In this document: piece by piece, positions 1 to 9,767 of the stretch
Position numbering within the stretch: position 1 is the stretch's first letter
Layout: each line of letters starts with the position of its first letter
Assembly: GCF_000332195.1 (NCBI RefSeq)
Contig: NZ_KB235922.1
Location: forward strand, 5,243,322-5,307,321
Reading direction: 5' to 3'
Source: Pleurocapsa sp. PCC 7319
Lineage (GTDB): Bacteria; Cyanobacteriota; Cyanobacteriia; Cyanobacteriales; Xenococcaceae
Length of the DNA: 64,000 nucleotides
Made by a program: the position numbers and the translations under genes
Notes under the pieces: model-generated
The model's input: the letters and a program-made list of their open reading frames with translations, nothing else
Told to the model about the DNA's origin: nothing
The model's database searches: none

Positions 1-616
1 TTGATAGCTCCATGGGACAGGTGACACCTCTGGGAATAAAAACAAAAGAACCGTCACTAAATACCGCTGAATTTAAAGCTGCAAAAAAATTATCCGCTAC
101 AGGAACAACGCTCCCTAAATATTTTTGTACTAGTTCAGGATATTCTTGTAAAGCTTCAGAAATTGAGCAAAAAATCACTCCATCTTCTGCTAACTTCTCT
201 TTGAAAGTGGTACCAATCGAAACACTATCAAAGATGGCATCTACTGCCACATTCCCCAATCTTTTTTGTTCGGAAAGAGGAATACCTAATTTGTCAAAAG
301 TCTCTAATAAAGCAGGATCTACATCATCTAAACTACCCAACTTCTCTTGTTTTTTCTTCGGCGCAGAGTAATAAACAATGTCTTGATAATCGATCGCTGG
401 ATATTCAACATGAGGCCAATCAGGTTCGCTCATCTTAAGCCACTGACGATAGGCTTTAAGGCGAAACTCTAGCATAAATTCTGGCTCGTTTTTCTTGGCT
501 GAAATGAGGCGAATGACGTCTTCGCTTAGACCACGAGGGATGGTATCAGTCTCAATATCGGTAACGAAACCATATTTGTAGGGTTGATTAACTAAAGTTT
601 TAACGTTGGCACTCAT
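1..616 (-). CDS. sufB: Fe-S cluster assembly scaffold protein SufB (N-terminal part, cut by window edge)
   Basis: The reading frame starts at an ATG at 616 and stays open to the left edge, giving about 205 N-terminal residues. It begins [17 protein letters not shown] and contains [24 protein letters not shown] and [20 protein letters not shown], all typical of SufB. SufB is the scaffold of the SufBCD complex, where Fe-S clusters are built in the cytoplasm; SufC is its ATPase and SufS supplies sulfur. In cyanobacteria sufB heads sufBCDS, so the rest of the operon should lie left of this window. It diverges from sufR at 867, with two SufR-type operators between them. The C-terminal beta-helix with the catalytic residues is outside the window. 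Confidence 0.95.
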   Translation of the reverse strand, partial: MSANVKTLVNQPYKYGFVTDIETDTIPRGLSEDVIRLISAKKNEPEFMLEFRLKAYRQWLKMSEPDWPHVEYPAIDYQDIVYYSAPKKKQEKLGSLDDVDPALLETFDKLGIPLSEQKRLGNVAVDAIFDSVSIGTTFKEKLAEDGVIFCSISEALQEYPELVQKYLGSVVPVADNFFAALNSAVFSDGSFVFIPRGVTCPMELS

Positions 617-747
617 AGTAAGGAATTAAATAGACTATTTTTTTCTGAGTTATTAAAATTTTATGGAGCAGTAACAGGGAGTATGGTTAATGCTTCGGTA
701 AAATTAACTTAAGGGACTTGGTTGAAGGAAATTACTTCTGAGTTTAA

Positions 748-761
748 CAATAAATTTGTTG
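748..761. promoter_or_regulatory. SufR operator, copy 1
   Basis: CAAT-AAATTT-GTTG differs by one base from the inverted repeat CAAC-N6-GTTG described as the SufR target in cyanobacteria. It lies in a 25-bp unit (744-768) that is repeated exactly 40 bp downstream. Its place between divergent sufB and sufR fits repression of both genes. Operator assignment is by motif and context only. Confidence 0.75.
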
Positions 762-787
762 TTTAAGTATATTGTAGGTTACATTAA

Positions 788-801
788 CAATAAATTTGTT
801 G
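788..801. promoter_or_regulatory. SufR operator, copy 2
   Basis: This is the second CAAT-AAATTT-GTTG half-palindrome, inside an identical 25-bp unit at 784-808. The 40-bp centre-to-centre spacing is close to four helical turns, so two repressor dimers could bind the same DNA face. It ends 65 bp before the sufR ATG. Confidence 0.75.
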
Positions 802-866
802 TTTAAGTCAAAAAAAATCTTTTTGATATCATTTCTTTATTAGACCAAAATATAGCTCTCAAGACG

Positions 867-1511
867 ATGACAACCACTGGTTTACCGTCTACCAAACAAA
901 ATATCCTGCAATATTTGCTCAAGCAGGGTCAAGCAACAGCCCAACAGCTAGCTCAAGACCTTGAGATTAGTGCGCAAGCAATTCGTCGCCATCTCAATGA
1001 ATTGGATGCAGATGGATTAATTGAATACCAGTCCGTACAGCAGGGGATGGGTAGACCGCAGCATTTATACTATTTGAGTCCTCAAGGGCGCGATCGCCTT
1101 AGTCCGCATAAGTATGGTGATTTTGCGGTTTCTTTTTTAGATACTCTGGCGGAAACTGCGGGAGAGGAACAGGTTAGCAAGGTTTTAGAAAAACAATGGC
1201 AACGCAAAGCAGCCGAATATCGCGATCGCCTCGGTAAAGGAACTCTTAAACAGCGTATGGCTAAACTAGTTCAACTGAGAAAAGATGAAGGCTATATGGC
1301 GGAGTTGCATCAAGTATCACCCAAGAATAAGCAGCAGTTTATCTTGGTAGAACATAACTGTGCAATTTCTGAAGTTGCCGAGTCTTATCCCAGTATTTGT
1401 GGGCACGAATTGGAAATGTTTGCGGCTGTTTTACCAGACTGTATTGTGACCAGAACTCAGTGGATTAATGATGGAGAACATCGATGTGGGTACTCTATTG
1501 AGGTTAAGTAG
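867..1511 (+). CDS. sufR: SufR, Fe-S-dependent transcriptional repressor of the suf operon
   Basis: This 214-aa DeoR-like winged-helix regulator represses sufBCDS and itself when it carries a [4Fe-4S] cluster. The helix-turn-helix occupies residues 10-50 (TAQQLAQDLEISAQAIRRHL), followed by a wing with GMGRPQHLY. Four cysteines, C165, C178, C192 and C207, are spaced CX12CX13CX14C, the pattern of cyanobacterial SufR cluster ligands. It is divergent from sufB, and two matching operators lie in the 250-bp gap. Start chosen: the ATG that gives the usual MTT..TK N-terminus before the HTH. Confidence 0.96.
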   Translation: MTTTGLPSTKQNILQYLLKQGQATAQQLAQDLEISAQAIRRHLNELDADGLIEYQSVQQGMGRPQHLYYLSPQGRDRLSPHKYGDFAVSFLDTLAETAGEEQVSKVLEKQWQRKAAEYRDRLGKGTLKQRMAKLVQLRKDEGYMAELHQVSPKNKQQFILVEHNCAISEVAESYPSICGHELEMFAAVLPDCIVTRTQWINDGEHRCGYSIEVK

Positions 1512-1521
1512 AAGAGTACTT

Positions 1522-2076
1522 TTATTCCCTCTTGAGATAAGCTCGTGCCATATAAAAACTGGCGATCGATTTCCCATCTATAGGTTCACCAGCAAGAATA
1601 GCGGCTTCTAATTCTTCCTCAGTCATCAAGACCACTTCAATATCCTCATCGTCGTCTTGTTGAGGCGGCTCCTCCAATTTTTCTAAGTCTTGTGCTAAGA
1701 AAGCATAGATATATTCATCAGAATATCCAGGTGCCAGGATAAATTTGCCCATATCCTGCCATTTATTAGCTCGATAACCTGTTTCTTCCTCTATTTCACG
1801 TTTGATGGTGGCAAAAGGTGATTCATTTGCTTCTACAGTTCCCGCAGGAAATTCTAAGAGCCGCCCATTAACAGTAAAGCGGTATTGTTTAACTAAAATA
1901 AATTTACCGTCTGAAGTTACAGGAACAGCTAAGGCTCCTCCTGGATGGCGAATACACTCCCATTCTCCCGCGACACCATTGGGTAGACGGAGTTTGATTA
2001 CTTCATAGTTAAACTTACGCCCTTTATATGAAAGTTTTTGCTCTAGAATCTCTGGGGGTTCATTGCCTACAGACAT
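1522..2076 (-). CDS. NUDIX hydrolase, ADP-ribose pyrophosphatase type
   Basis: This 184-aa protein carries a full NUDIX box at residues 79-101 (GX5EX7REIXEETGY), which binds the catalytic Mg2+. The preceding PGGALAVPV and the FPAGT loop resemble ADP-ribose pyrophosphatases, which cleave ADP-ribose to AMP and ribose-5-phosphate. Proline and tyrosine in APGYSDEYIYAF, about 15 residues after the box, fit that subfamily. It is convergent with sufR, with stops 10 bp apart. An acidic run (QDDDEDIE) precedes the last helix. Exact substrate cannot be told from sequence. Confidence 0.9.
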   Translation of the reverse strand: MSVGNEPPEILEQKLSYKGRKFNYEVIKLRLPNGVAGEWECIRHPGGALAVPVTSDGKFILVKQYRFTVNGRLLEFPAGTVEANESPFATIKREIEEETGYRANKWQDMGKFILAPGYSDEYIYAFLAQDLEKLEEPPQQDDDEDIEVVLMTEEELEAAILAGEPIDGKSIASFYMARAYLKRE

Positions 2077-2216
2077 GGAAGTTGTTAATGATATTGTCAG
2101 GATTGCACAAACATCATATCCTAATTGGGGTTTCAGAATTGAGTAATTTTCGCCGCAGCTAGGAAGCTATATTTAACTAGATAAGTCTATTTTTTTCTAA
2201 CAAGAGCAATTTAGAG

Positions 2217-2552
2217 ATGGCTGCTAAACGTAAACGTATTGCTTATCAGGAATTTGGTAATATTGACAACTCCGAGGCGTTAGCAAGAGGAGTACCAGAT
2301 TTACCACCCCAACAACAAGATATTCGGATACAGGCAACGCGATCGGGACGTAAAGGTAAAACGGTTACTGTTCTCACAGGATTCCAGCATAAACCTGAAA
2401 CTCTAGCTAAATTACTGAAAAAACTCAAAAGTCAGTGTGGCAGTGGCGGTACCGTTAAAGATCAGAATTTGGAAATTCAGGGAGATCACAAGCAAAAGTT
2501 ACTAGAAACTCTAACTAAACTGGGTTATAAAGCAAAAATAAGCGGTGGCTAA
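2217..2552 (+). CDS. SUI1/eIF1-like translation factor (YciH family)
   Basis: This is a 111-aa basic protein. Residues 30-108 form the SUI1 fold, with GRKGKTVTVLTGF, LAKLLKKLKSQCGSGGTVKD and IQGDHKQKLLETL, which closely follow the eIF1/YciH signature. YciH-type proteins act at the 30S subunit and influence initiation fidelity; the bacterial physiological role is still poorly defined. The N-terminal 30 residues (KRKRIAYQEFGN) are a family-specific extension. It is a single gene in its own orientation. Confidence 0.9.
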   Translation: MAAKRKRIAYQEFGNIDNSEALARGVPDLPPQQQDIRIQATRSGRKGKTVTVLTGFQHKPETLAKLLKKLKSQCGSGGTVKDQNLEIQGDHKQKLLETLTKLGYKAKISGG

Positions 2553-2689
2553 TTTTGTCTCAAATTGGGAATGATGGGTTGAAATTAGATAAGAAAGACT
2601 AAGCAGACAAGAAAAATACGGGAGAAAATTTAATTACATTCACAAAGTTCAAAAAACTGTACCCTTAATGTGGATTAATAATGCTTGAT

Positions 2690-2800
2690 TTTGAACTATT
2701 TTGTTGGTAATTTATCCTTCAAAACCTTATTTTTCTCTGGGGGAACTTTCCCCCAGACCCCCAGTTGGGGAAGTGACGGCTTCCCCAAGCCCCTTCGTAA
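2690..2800 (+). repeat. Dispersed double-hairpin repeat, copy 1
   Basis: A perfect hairpin at 2737-2756 (ctggggg/cccccag) is followed by a second at 2765-2788 (ttggggaag/cttccccaa). An A/T-rich leader (tggtaatttatccttcaaaa) precedes them. The same unit occurs at 17345-17450 (reverse) and 40043-40135. It fills much of the 354-bp gap before the next gene; nothing else was recognised there. Confidence 0.8.
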
Positions 2801-2906
2801 CTAAAGTTTCGGCAAGATATCTGCTTTGCCAATTAATTTTTACATGAAATGACGGGTTTGATTCACCTAAGACTGACTATAATTCTAATTACAACAGTCG
2901 AGTGAA

Positions 2907-3278
2907 TTATTGAATCCATTTCCAAAGAGGATGTGTTGCTCCCTGTTTGAGAATTTTCTTAACCTGTTTTTCTAACTGACGTTGTTCCTGAGCAGGTAAA
3001 CCCCAAAGAAGATTGCGACTTTGCCAGACTAATACAGAAACGGTAGTTCCTACGCAAAAAGCTAAGCAAAGAGTAGGGACGAAATTAAAGTGAAAACCGT
3101 AATATACTGCTGCCCAAGTGAAATAATCAAACCAAAGTGCAATTTCTTCTCTTAAATTCCAGAGAGCATAAACTCCAAATGTGAGCCAGTTGAACAAAAT
3201 AAATAGCCAACGCCCATAAACGGTTAGTCGATATAGTTTGGCTACTTTTGACTGAAAATCAGATTTAAGTTTGCTCAC
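2907..3278 (-). CDS. Small membrane protein of unknown function
   Basis: This 123-aa protein has hydrophobic segments near residues 23-41 (WLFILFNWLTFGVYALW) and 65-85 (FVPTLCLAFCVGTTVSVLVW), with an amphipathic aromatic stretch between. The C-terminus is basic and helical (EQRQLEKQVKKILKQG). No catalytic motif is visible. It lies 98 bp downstream of secF on the same strand, so read-through from secDF is possible but not shown. Confidence 0.75.
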   Translation of the reverse strand: MSKLKSDFQSKVAKLYRLTVYGRWLFILFNWLTFGVYALWNLREEIALWFDYFTWAAVYYGFHFNFVPTLCLAFCVGTTVSVLVWQSRNLLWGLPAQEQRQLEKQVKKILKQGATHPLWKWIQ

Positions 3279-3376
3279 TTTGCTTAGCTCAAATGCAGAA
3301 TGTTTAAAAGCACCCCTACTGTCTAAATTAAATTAAATAATTTTGTTTAACCAGGTTATAGTTCATTTTTGCCAGT

Positions 3377-4336
3377 TTATTCGGATGCGGGCGAATCAGA
3401 AATCACTACTGAATCTTTTCCTTTACTATTTCTCCACCATGCCAGAAGGGTACTGGCAATGAAAATACTTGAGTAGGCTCCCAAAATAAAGCCGATAATT
3501 AAAGCTAAAGCGAAGAATTTTAGAGTTTGACCTCCAAAAAGGAATATACCCAAAAGGGGTAACAAAGTAGTCAAAGTAGTATTAATTGATCGCCCTAGGG
3601 TTTGATTGACAGCATTATCAACAATTTCGTTGATCGCTCGCTCTGGATTGGCAGCTAAATTCTCCCGAATGCGATCGTAAATTACTACTGTATCGTTGAC
3701 TGAAAAACCAATAATAGTCAGTAATGATACTAAGAATAAACTGTCTGCTTCTAGACCGATGACTAAGCCCAAAACAGCAAAAATTCCCGCAGTAATGATT
3801 ACGTCATGAAACAGGGCAGCGATCGCGAAAAGAGCGTAGTCAAACTGAAAACGAATACTTAGATAGGCAATAATGCCAAAAAAGGCAACTAGGAGGGCTA
3901 AGATTCCTGAAACGAATAGTTCTTCACCGATAGTAGGTCCAACAGAATCTATTTGGACAGTTTTACTATCAAATTTACCAATGGTATTACTTAAATCATC
4001 GAGTAATTTCCCTCTTTGGTCGCCATCGAGATTTTCCGTCCGCACAGAGAGAGTTTGTTTGTCTTCTCCTAATAGCTGAATACTGCTGTTACCCAGCCCT
4101 TGTTCGTCAAGAACTTGCCGTACTTGAGCTGTATCAATGGGTTGCTCACAGTTATTGGCAACAGTACAGTCTCTAGCAATCTGTAGACGAGTACCGCCAA
4201 TAAAATCAATCCCTGGACGGATAGGTGCATTTAAACTGGTAAAAGAGACAACCATAGCAGCAATACTGGCGAGAATAGCTGTTCCCGAAATTGCCCACCA
4301 CAAGCCGCGCTTTTTGGTAATACTAAATTTCATCAT
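3377..4336 (-). CDS. secF: Protein translocase subunit SecF
   Basis: This 319-aa inner-membrane protein pairs with SecD to drive preprotein export through SecYEG using the proton gradient. TM1 (residues 11-32) is followed by [12 protein letters not shown], then a periplasmic P4-like domain, then TM2-TM6. Diagnostic stretches are [29 protein letters not shown] and [16 protein letters not shown]. The start is 25 bp after the secD stop, so the two form an operon. The length is normal for a separate SecF. Confidence 0.95.
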   Translation of the reverse strand: MMKFSITKKRGLWWAISGTAILASIAAMVVSFTSLNAPIRPGIDFIGGTRLQIARDCTVANNCEQPIDTAQVRQVLDEQGLGNSSIQLLGEDKQTLSVRTENLDGDQRGKLLDDLSNTIGKFDSKTVQIDSVGPTIGEELFVSGILALLVAFFGIIAYLSIRFQFDYALFAIAALFHDVIITAGIFAVLGLVIGLEADSLFLVSLLTIIGFSVNDTVVIYDRIRENLAANPERAINEIVDNAVNQTLGRSINTTLTTLLPLLGIFLFGGQTLKFFALALIIGFILGAYSSIFIASTLLAWWRNSKGKDSVVISDSPASE

Positions 4337-4361
4337 TTGATTATTGTTGATTTGTCATTGC

Positions 4362-5786
4362 CTACTGATTATTGGCTGCTGTATCTAAATTAGGGCAGAA
4401 TAATTCTGGTTTTTGTCGGACTTTTGGCAGGCTAAGAACAGTTAATAACATCAGGGTGCGACTACAGGTAACGGCAGTAAACATACTAACTATGACTCCA
4501 ATTAAAAGAGTGATCGCAAAACCTTTAACCAGTCCTGAACCGAGCCATAACAAAGCCAAACAAGCGATCGCCGTAGTCACGTTGCTGTCTAAAATACTAG
4601 AAAATGCCCGAAAGAAACCAGATTCTACAGAACGATAGAGGGTTTTACCGGCGCGTAATTCTTCTCTAGTACGCTCAAAAATAAGCACGTTAGCATCAAC
4701 TGCCATGCCAATACTGAGAATAAAACCAGCAATTCCAGGTAAAGTTAAAGTAACCCCCACCAGGGCGTAACAACCCAAAGTTAACAGAGCATAAACAATT
4801 AACGCCCCATCCGCAATAATTCCTGGTAGACGATAGTAAACTGCCATAAAAATCAGTACCAAGACCAAACCAACACAAGCGGCAATAATACTGCGACGGA
4901 TACTGTCTTGTCCTAAGGTTGCTCCCACTGTACGGTTTTCGACTACGGATACAGGGAAGGGTAAGGAACCTCCTTTAATCTGGATCGCTAAATCTTTTGC
5001 GCCCTCTAAATCAAAATTTCCGGTAATTACAGCTCTACCTCCCGCAATCCCGCGATCGGCAAATTCCGGTCCGACAACTGGCGAACTAATCAACTCATCA
5101 TCCAGGAATATTCCAATACTACGACCTGTACCTGCCAAATTCTTGGTCAATTCCGCAAACTTTTTGCCTCCTGGATCGTCAAAATTAATTGCTACTTCCC
5201 AACGATTACCTGTAGCATCGGGTTGAGGACGAGCATCTGTAAGATTTGTCCCTGTTAAGCCGACGGATTCAAATAAACCAGCGATCGCCTGATTAGATTT
5301 TTGCAGAGATGTGGTAACTTCTGCCAGTTTTTCTTGATTTGATGGCTTTAAATCACCTTGACTTAAAATAGCTTGCTGTACTTTAAGCTGTTGTCTAACT
5401 TGAGATTCGGCTGCAAAGTCTCCTTCAGAACCTTGTTTTTGCTGCTTAAATTCTAATTTAGCCGTTCCTTTTAAACGTCTCTCCGCTTCTTGAGGTTCAC
5501 TTTCTCCTGGTAATTGAATTAAGATTTTATCTTCCCCAATAGTCTGAACGGTAGTTTCGGAGACCCCAAATTCATTGATCCGATTCTCTAAAACCCTTTG
5601 CACTGCCTCAACATCGTCTGGAGTAGGTTTAACATCGGGTTGCTCTTTGGTCGGGTTAACTTGTATGGTTAATTGCGCTCCTCCCCTGAGGTCTAACCCT
5701 AGCTGCGGAGGAATGGTTGTTAAAATAGCGATCGCTGCTGCGACCAATGCCAAAATTAAAATTATATAGGCTCTTTGTTTCTGCAT
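4362..5786 (-). CDS. secD: Protein translocase subunit SecD
   Basis: This 474-aa protein is the larger partner of SecF. After TM1 (residues 7-25) comes [15 protein letters not shown], the conserved SecD start of the periplasmic P1 region. [13 protein letters not shown] and [13 protein letters not shown] follow, then the membrane domain with [18 protein letters not shown]. The DANVLIFER motif belongs to the RND-type proton path. It is first in a secD-secF operon and diverges from the recombinase gene across only 58 bp. Confidence 0.95.
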   Translation of the reverse strand: MQKQRAYIILILALVAAAIAILTTIPPQLGLDLRGGAQLTIQVNPTKEQPDVKPTPDDVEAVQRVLENRINEFGVSETTVQTIGEDKILIQLPGESEPQEAERRLKGTAKLEFKQQKQGSEGDFAAESQVRQQLKVQQAILSQGDLKPSNQEKLAEVTTSLQKSNQAIAGLFESVGLTGTNLTDARPQPDATGNRWEVAINFDDPGGKKFAELTKNLAGTGRSIGIFLDDELISSPVVGPEFADRGIAGGRAVITGNFDLEGAKDLAIQIKGGSLPFPVSVVENRTVGATLGQDSIRRSIIAACVGLVLVLIFMAVYYRLPGIIADGALIVYALLTLGCYALVGVTLTLPGIAGFILSIGMAVDANVLIFERTREELRAGKTLYRSVESGFFRAFSSILDSNVTTAIACLALLWLGSGLVKGFAITLLIGVIVSMFTAVTCSRTLMLLTVLSLPKVRQKPELFCPNLDTAANNQ

Positions 5787-5844
5787 TTACTATCACCTGC
5801 CGTAGTTATGATGCAGATACACCATAACCAGTATTTTAATCAAT

Positions 5845-7368
5845 ATGATTGATTTGATTAACTCAGTTTACTACTTTAGATTGTCAACTGAGAAACAAGC
5901 ATCAGCACCCCAAGCAATAAAACATTATGTAGACAGGGGTTTAAAAGCAGGGTTTAGGAAGGAGCAGATATTTTATGAGGTAGACAGTGGGACTAATGAT
6001 AGTAGAAAAATCTATCAGAATATTTTAGACAGGGTGAGGAAAGGAAAAATTAGAAAAGTATATGTACCTGAGTTGACCAGATTCAGTAGGTCTGTAATGG
6101 GTTTTGAAGATGTGATGGAGGCTTTTAGTGAGGCTGGGGCTACTTTATGGAGTTTAGAAGGTACTGAATATAAATTTGATACTCCAGATGCTAAGTTAGC
6201 TTTGAGGATTCAGATATCATTGGCACAAAAAGAAGCTGAAATAAATGCTCTTAGGTCTGTTAGGGGGCATAAGTATCTTAGGGATAATGGAATCCCCATG
6301 AGAAATATATTTCCTTATAAGTTAATCAATGGAAAATTAGAACCTAATTTAGATAGGTATAGGGATCATCAAGAGACTTGTTGGGACGTAGGCAATTTTA
6401 TTATCGATACTTTTATTCAGACTGCTAACTATAGTAAAACTCTTAAGTTAACCAGAGATAAATTTGGATGGGATGAAGAAACTGATAGGGATAAGAAATT
6501 TGTCATTAGTATTGCTGCTCTGAAAAAGTGGTTAAAACACGCCAACATAAGAGGACATATTCATTATGTAACAGTAGATAAATCGTATTACAATACCCAT
6601 ACTCCTCTAGTTAGTGGGGATAGATTACAGCAGTTAGACAATATCCTCTCTATTTCTCAACAAGGCAACAAATCGAATGTACTAACTAACTTATGGAAGG
6701 GAATATTATATTGCTCATGTGGAAGTAAGATGAGAGTCCAATTTAATAAAGATCATAAGTATATTACTTGTGCGGAGGCTAGTCCTAGCAGTTATACGGT
6801 CAAGAATAGAAGCAAGCAGAATAGATGTAAGTTAAAAGGTAGCTTTGGTTTGAGGATTGAACAGCTAACCAAATTGAGTATAAATGCCGCAGGTATTTTT
6901 GCTACCGAAATTGCCAATGAGATGGCAAAAGGTAAGGTTGAAGAGAAGCTAGAAGAACCTAAAGAACTACTCAAGTTAAGAGAAGAAATAAAGACATTGG
7001 AAAATACTGCTAAAAGTGTATCTGATTTAGAATATGTAATCGAACAAAAGAAAAAACAACTAAAGAACTTAGAGGCTAGTGTTTATTTAAAAAGTGATGA
7101 TGAAGATACAGAAAAATTAAGATTAATAGAGTTTTTTAGAGATGCTAGAAATATTGAAAGGTATAGTAATAAGGAATTGTCAGCCTTATTTCATCAAGCA
7201 TTCAGTAAGATAATTTGTCATCGCGGGGAAGTAAGTTTTATGAACAAGATTTACCCGAATAGATCAGTAAGTTATGATGCGTATTTTGAAATTGATGAGG
7301 TATCTTATAACATTAACACTAACAAAAAAGCAGTTTTGGCAATCTTGCAAAGGCAATTAAACCGTTAG
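5845..7368 (+). CDS. Large serine recombinase, XisF-like
   Basis: This 507-aa site-specific recombinase has an N-terminal catalytic domain with YYFRLSTEKQ, where R12 and S14 are the expected catalytic pair, and ELTRFSRSVMGFEDVM, the usual second arginine motif. A recombinase domain follows. Residues about 290-330 hold a zinc ribbon (LYCSCGSKM...CAEA...NRCKLKG), then a coiled coil (about 365-410) rich in K/E/L. Length and order match XisF, which excises the fdxN element in Anabaena, and phage-type integrases. The gene lacks HIP1 octamers and uses many AGA/AGG codons, unlike its neighbours, which suggests horizontal acquisition. No companion phage or excision genes lie nearby. Confidence 0.88.
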   Translation: MIDLINSVYYFRLSTEKQASAPQAIKHYVDRGLKAGFRKEQIFYEVDSGTNDSRKIYQNILDRVRKGKIRKVYVPELTRFSRSVMGFEDVMEAFSEAGATLWSLEGTEYKFDTPDAKLALRIQISLAQKEAEINALRSVRGHKYLRDNGIPMRNIFPYKLINGKLEPNLDRYRDHQETCWDVGNFIIDTFIQTANYSKTLKLTRDKFGWDEETDRDKKFVISIAALKKWLKHANIRGHIHYVTVDKSYYNTHTPLVSGDRLQQLDNILSISQQGNKSNVLTNLWKGILYCSCGSKMRVQFNKDHKYITCAEASPSSYTVKNRSKQNRCKLKGSFGLRIEQLTKLSINAAGIFATEIANEMAKGKVEEKLEEPKELLKLREEIKTLENTAKSVSDLEYVIEQKKKQLKNLEASVYLKSDDEDTEKLRLIEFFRDARNIERYSNKELSALFHQAFSKIICHRGEVSFMNKIYPNRSVSYDAYFEIDEVSYNINTNKKAVLAILQRQLNR

Positions 7369-7440
7369 CGATTGGCTATTAGCTGGTGATAGGATAAGTC
7401 TCTAAACCTATTCTATTACTTGTACTGATTAATATAAAAC

Positions 7441-8589
7441 GTGGTTAATCAAACTCAAAATATATCAACGGTTGCTGATATTTTAAAAAAGGCTGAAAGT
7501 AGCTTAGATATCTCAGTTGTTGATGCTTTAAAATTAATTGAGCAAAAAGATATAGAAACTAGAGCAGCTATAGCTCATACAGCAGATCTGCTACGTCAAA
7601 AACAGGTAGGGGAAACGATTACTTATGTGATCAATCGCAATATAAATTTCACTAATATCTGTGAACAACACTGTAGCTTTTGTGCTTTTCGTCGTGATGC
7701 CGATGAAGCTGGCTCATTTTGGCTCGATACGGAGCAAATAATTAGCAAAGCGGCAGAGGCAATAAAGATTGGTGCTACCGAAATATGTATGCAGGGAGGA
7801 TTAAACCCTCAAGCAAAAATTAATGGGACATCTCTTCCTTATTATTTGAAATTAATTACAGAAATTAAATTAAATTTTCCACAACTGCATCTTCACGCTT
7901 TTTCCCCCCAGGAAATTCAGTTTATTGCTCGAGAAGACAATCTCAGTTACGAACAGGTACTATTAGCTCTTAAAGATGCTGGTTTGGGTTCCATGCCAGG
8001 GACAGCAGCAGAAATACTTGATGATTCTGTCAGAAATATCATTTGCCCTGAAAAAATAAATAGTGCTACCTGGTTAGAAATAATTAGTCTCGCTCACCGT
8101 CTGGGAATACCCACTACTAGTACCATGTTGTCGGGTCATATTGAAACTCCCCAACAGCAAATAGCCCATCTAGCAAAATTGCGATCGCTCCAGGAAACTG
8201 CCATAGCGCATGATTACCCAGCCAAAATCACAGAATTTATCATCTTACCCTTTGTCGGGCAAGAAGCACCGGCGCCATTACGTCGCCGAGTGGGCAGAGA
8301 TCAACCAAATGTACCAGATGTATTGCATTTAACAGCAGTTGCCCGTATTTTCCTGGGAAACTGGATAGTTAACCATCAGCCAAGCTGGGTCAAAATAGGT
8401 TTAGCAGGGGCAAAACTAGCTCTTCAGCAAGGTTGCAATGATATTGGTGGAACGCTGATGGAGGAACATATAACCACTATGGCTGGAGCACAGGGAGGTA
8501 CATCCATGACAGTTGAGGATTTACAGCAGGCGATCGCTTCTTTAGATCGTCCTTATCAACAGCGAAACACTATTTACAAATATCTGTAA
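7441..8589 (+). CDS. cofH: CofH, 5-amino-6-(D-ribitylamino)uracil-L-tyrosine 4-hydroxyphenyl transferase
   Basis: This 382-aa radical SAM enzyme works with CofG to make F0 (8-hydroxy-5-deazaflavin) from tyrosine and 5-amino-6-ribitylaminouracil. In cyanobacteria F0 serves as the antenna of DNA photolyase. The [4Fe-4S] motif CX3CX2C is at C74, C78 and C81 (CEQHCSFC). MQGGLNP and MPGTAAEIL are typical of CofH, as is the C-terminal GGTLMEEHI. Translation starts at GTG; no ATG in frame precedes the conserved region. cofG is not in the window. Confidence 0.92.
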   Translation: MVNQTQNISTVADILKKAESSLDISVVDALKLIEQKDIETRAAIAHTADLLRQKQVGETITYVINRNINFTNICEQHCSFCAFRRDADEAGSFWLDTEQIISKAAEAIKIGATEICMQGGLNPQAKINGTSLPYYLKLITEIKLNFPQLHLHAFSPQEIQFIAREDNLSYEQVLLALKDAGLGSMPGTAAEILDDSVRNIICPEKINSATWLEIISLAHRLGIPTTSTMLSGHIETPQQQIAHLAKLRSLQETAIAHDYPAKITEFIILPFVGQEAPAPLRRRVGRDQPNVPDVLHLTAVARIFLGNWIVNHQPSWVKIGLAGAKLALQQGCNDIGGTLMEEHITTMAGAQGGTSMTVEDLQQAIASLDRPYQQRNTIYKYL

Positions 8590-8711
8590 ATAATCTGTAA
8601 ATATCCGATGAGGTTTCCCTCTTAAATTGATTTAATCTCGCCAACATTACAACGTTAGTTTAATATTATTTCTGACAATAGTTAAATGAAAATCTAGTTA
8701 AATCTAATTGC

Positions 8712-9650
8712 ATGAGAGTATTAGTAACTGGTGGTGCTGGTTTTATCGGTTCTCATCTTATCGATCGCTTAATGAAACAGGGTCATGAAGTTATCTGTCT
8801 AGACAACTTTTTCACCGGTCATAAGCGTAACATTCTTCATTGGATGGATAATCCTTATTTTGAATTGATTCGTCACGATATTACCGAGCCAATTCGTCTC
8901 GAAGTAGATCAAATTTATCATCTCGCTTGTCCTGCTTCTCCAGTTCACTATCAATATAACCCCGTAAAAACCATTAAAACTAATGTTATGGGAACGTTAT
9001 ATATGTTGGGGTTAGCTAAGCGGATTAAAGCTAGATTTTTGCTGGCTTCTACTTCAGAAGTATATGGCGATCCTGATGTACATCCTCAACCAGAAGAATA
9101 TCGCGGTAATGTTAACTGTATTGGTATTCGCAGTTGTTATGACGAAGGGAAGCGTGTCGCTGAAACCTTGGCCTTTGATTACCATCGGCAAAATAATGTT
9201 GACATTCGTGTGATGCGAATTTTTAATACTTATGGACCAAGAATGTTTGAAAATGATGGTCGTGTGGTCAGCAACTTTATTGTTCAAGCACTGAAAGGAC
9301 AACCCTTGACAGTTTATGGTGATGGTTTACAAACTCGCAGCTTCTGTTACGTTGCCGATCTGGTGGAAGGAATGATGCGACTGATGAACAGTGAACACAT
9401 TGGTCCAATTAATATTGGTAATCCTGGTGAATATACGATTCTGCAACTTGCTGAAACCATTCAAAGAATGATTAATCCTGATGCTGAATTGACATTCAAA
9501 CCTCTACCGCAGGACGATCCTCTACAGAGACAACCTGATATTACCAAGGCTAAAAATTTATTGGGTTGGGAACCCACAATTGATCTAGAAGAAGGTTTAA
9601 AACTCACCATAGCCGACTTTCGTTCTCGGATAGAAACTGAGAAAATTTAA
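8712..9650 (+). CDS. UDP-glucuronate decarboxylase (UDP-xylose synthase)
   Basis: This 312-aa short-chain dehydrogenase binds NAD through [10 protein letters not shown] (residues 7-16). The catalytic pair is in SCYDEGKR (YxxxK), and STSEVYGDP supplies the serine/threonine. [12 protein letters not shown] is typical of UXS enzymes, which convert UDP-glucuronate to UDP-xylose, rather than dTDP-glucose dehydratases. The next gene makes UDP-glucuronate, its substrate, so the two form a short pathway for cell-surface polysaccharide donors. The gap is 117 bp, so they may or may not share a transcript. Confidence 0.9.
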   Translation: MRVLVTGGAGFIGSHLIDRLMKQGHEVICLDNFFTGHKRNILHWMDNPYFELIRHDITEPIRLEVDQIYHLACPASPVHYQYNPVKTIKTNVMGTLYMLGLAKRIKARFLLASTSEVYGDPDVHPQPEEYRGNVNCIGIRSCYDEGKRVAETLAFDYHRQNNVDIRVMRIFNTYGPRMFENDGRVVSNFIVQALKGQPLTVYGDGLQTRSFCYVADLVEGMMRLMNSEHIGPINIGNPGEYTILQLAETIQRMINPDAELTFKPLPQDDPLQRQPDITKAKNLLGWEPTIDLEEGLKLTIADFRSRIETEKI

Positions 9651-9767
9651 TTCTATTAATTCTAGAAGTATTCTGTATCAATCTCTTACGGTGCTTGATT
9701 TACGGATCGAGTTACATCGAGAGTAGAAAATTAAAAAATAATAGATAGCAAGAGGTTAATTAATTTT

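Noticed and set aside
12-371. 119-codon plus-strand frame at the left edge
   Set aside because: Shadow of sufB, which reads perfectly on the minus strand through this region.
5787-7440. Attachment sites of the serine recombinase next to its gene
   Set aside because: No matching short direct repeats were seen at both sides by eye, so no element boundary is claimed.
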